Origin: Burkholderiales bacterium
GTDB taxonomy: Bacteria; Pseudomonadota; Gammaproteobacteria; Burkholderiales; Casimicrobiaceae
Length of the DNA stretch: 6,173 bases
Reading direction: 5' to 3'
Assembly: GCA_025354075.1 (NCBI GenBank)
Contig: JANXNO010000051.1
Coordinates: 1 to 6,173, forward strand
Below are positions 5,177-6,173 of this stretch, one piece after another. The notes beneath the pieces were generated by a model. The model had not been told where the DNA came from and ran no database searches. It saw only the letters and a list, made by a program, of their open reading frames with translations. The translations under genes and the position numbers were made by a program. Each line of letters begins with the position of its first letter. Within the stretch, counting starts at the first letter, position 1.

Positions 5177-6173
5177 CTACACCGCTTTCGACCGCTGATA
5201 GTTGAACGGCCCGCCGGTAAACGGCGCAAAGCCGCAGCCGAAAATGGCGCCAGCGTCGGCGAGATCGGCATCGGTCACCACGCCTTCGGCCAACGCCTTG
5301 TTCGCCTCGTTGAGCATCGGCGTGATCAGGCGTTCGGTGAGGCCTGCTGGAACAGCGGCGGCAGCGCCCTTCTGTGGCTTGCCGTTGACCCACACGTAAA
5401 AGCCCTCGCCAGTCTTCTTCCCAAGTTCTTTCGCTTCGAGTTTCGACGCCAATTTTTTCGGCGGGTTGCGCAGCGCTTCTTCGCCGCCAACGACCTGACC
5501 CACAGCGGCGCAGACATCGAGGCCCACGACGTCGGCCAGTTCAACCGGCCCCATCGGCATACCGAACTGCAGCGCGGCTTCATCGAGCGTTTCTGGCGTG
5601 ATGCCTTCGTCGAGACAACGCATCGCTTCGGTCAGATACGGCACGAGGATGCGGTTCACCCAGAAGCCCGGCGCACTCTTGCAAGCAAGCGGTAGCTTGT
5701 CGATTTCATCGACGAAGGCTGTCGCTTTCTTCGCCATCTCGGGGCTGGTCTCTGCGCCGCTGATCACTTCCACCAGCATCATCTGCGCGACAGGATTGAA
5801 GAAATGAATGCCGACGAGACGCGATGGGTCTTTCAGCGCAGTGGCAATTTGTTCGAGCGGGATGCTTGACGTATTGGTGGCGAGCACGGCATCGGGCTTG
5901 GCGTTCGCTTCAAGTAGCGCGAAGACTTTTTGTTTGACAGCGAGGTTTTCAACGATGGCTTCGATGATCACATCCGCCGTCTTCGCGCCGTCACCCGTGA
6001 TGTCGGGTTGCAGGCGATCCATCGCATCGCGGATGCGGCGCTCGTCGCGCAGACGCTTCTTGTACATGTCAGCCGCACGCTTGATCGCGGGCGCAATTTT
6101 CGATGCGTCGAGGTCTTGCAAGGTCACTGTGATGCCGCGCAACGCGCACCAGGCCGCGATGTCGCCGCCCATG
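5177..6173 (-). CDS. FadB/FadJ-type 3-hydroxyacyl-CoA dehydrogenase part, 5' truncated
   Basis: The frame is open at the right edge and ends at TAG 5177-5179, with 331 full codons visible. The first visible residues, MGGDIA, are the end of the GxGxMG nucleotide-binding loop, so the ATG at 6170-6172 is internal, not the start. Asp20 of the visible part is the usual NAD-ribose Asp. The catalytic set of the family is visible as Ser in NTSSIP (102), His in GIHFFNP (123), Glu in LVEV (135) and Asn in FWVNRI (173). The C-terminal 3HCDH domain follows, with FGMPMGPVELADVVGLDV and GEGFYVW, and a second C-terminal unit ends GAIFGCGFAPFTGGPFNY. In this family an enoyl-CoA hydratase domain normally precedes; it would be outside the window. 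The enzyme oxidises 3-hydroxyacyl-CoA with NAD in cytoplasmic beta-oxidation. Its last 55 codons are duplicated as remnants at 336-425 and 1523-1588. I leave the symbol empty because fadB and fadJ cannot be separated here. Confidence 0.93.
   Translation of the reverse strand, partial: MGGDIAAWCALRGITVTLQDLDASKIAPAIKRAADMYKKRLRDERRIRDAMDRLQPDITGDGAKTADVIIEAIVENLAVKQKVFALLEANAKPDAVLATNTSSIPLEQIATALKDPSRLVGIHFFNPVAQMMLVEVISGAETSPEMAKKATAFVDEIDKLPLACKSAPGFWVNRILVPYLTEAMRCLDEGITPETLDEAALQFGMPMGPVELADVVGLDVCAAVGQVVGGEEALRNPPKKLASKLEAKELGKKTGEGFYVWVNGKPQKGAAAAVPAGLTERLITPMLNEANKALAEGVVTDADLADAGAIFGCGFAPFTGGPFNYQRSKAV

Noticed and set aside
5141..5695. 184-codon plus-strand open frame opposite fadB.
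   Set aside because: It is an antisense shadow of a strongly conserved dehydrogenase. Its product has an arginine/histidine-rich composition typical of shadow frames in high-GC DNA and no recognisable domain.

Overview
The window looks like part of a high-GC proteobacterial chromosome, most likely beta- or gammaproteobacterial. This rests on the FadB-type beta-oxidation protein, palindromic intergenic elements, good Shine-Dalgarno sites and Sec-type signal peptides. No rRNA, tRNA, CRISPR array, integrase or transposase is visible, so the lineage is an inference.

Layout, left to right. (1) The 3' end of a plus-strand gene, probably the cytoplasmic nucleotide-binding (RCK/TrkA-like) part of a potassium channel, ends at 246. 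(2) A nested inverted repeat (243-332) fills the convergent gap. (3) A minus-strand remnant of the 3' end of a fadB-like gene lies at 336-425. (4) A minus-strand gene for a small secreted protein lies at 424-1380. (5) A junction at 1381-1576 holds a 23-bp piece of the protease 3' end, a palindrome and a second, complementary piece of fadB. (6) A paralogous secreted-protein gene lies at 1577-2530. (7) A secreted subtilisin-type (S8) protease gene, broken by a frameshift and a stop codon, lies at 2527-4975. (8) A relatively AT-rich intergenic stretch (4976-5176) has promoter-like and repeated motifs. (9) The 3' two-thirds or so of the fadB-like gene lies at 5177-6173 and runs off the right edge.

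The secretion module (protease plus two small exported proteins) runs on one strand. The protease and the first small gene overlap by ATGA. The C-terminal part of the protease and the C-termini of both small proteins contain similar short aromatic-rich repeats, resembling the family I know as DUF5648. The three products may therefore share a location or ligand outside the cytoplasm. This is inference.

The most striking feature is the architecture. The module sits between a complete fadB 3' end (right) and a diverged fadB 3' end (left), and the left copy is split in two, with the 424-1380 gene lodged between the halves. The differences between the intact and remnant fadB ends are mostly silent, so the copies seem to have diverged while both were coding. 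This fits a module that arrived by recombination at the 3' end of fadB and then underwent a local tandem duplication. No recombinase is in view, so the mechanism is open.
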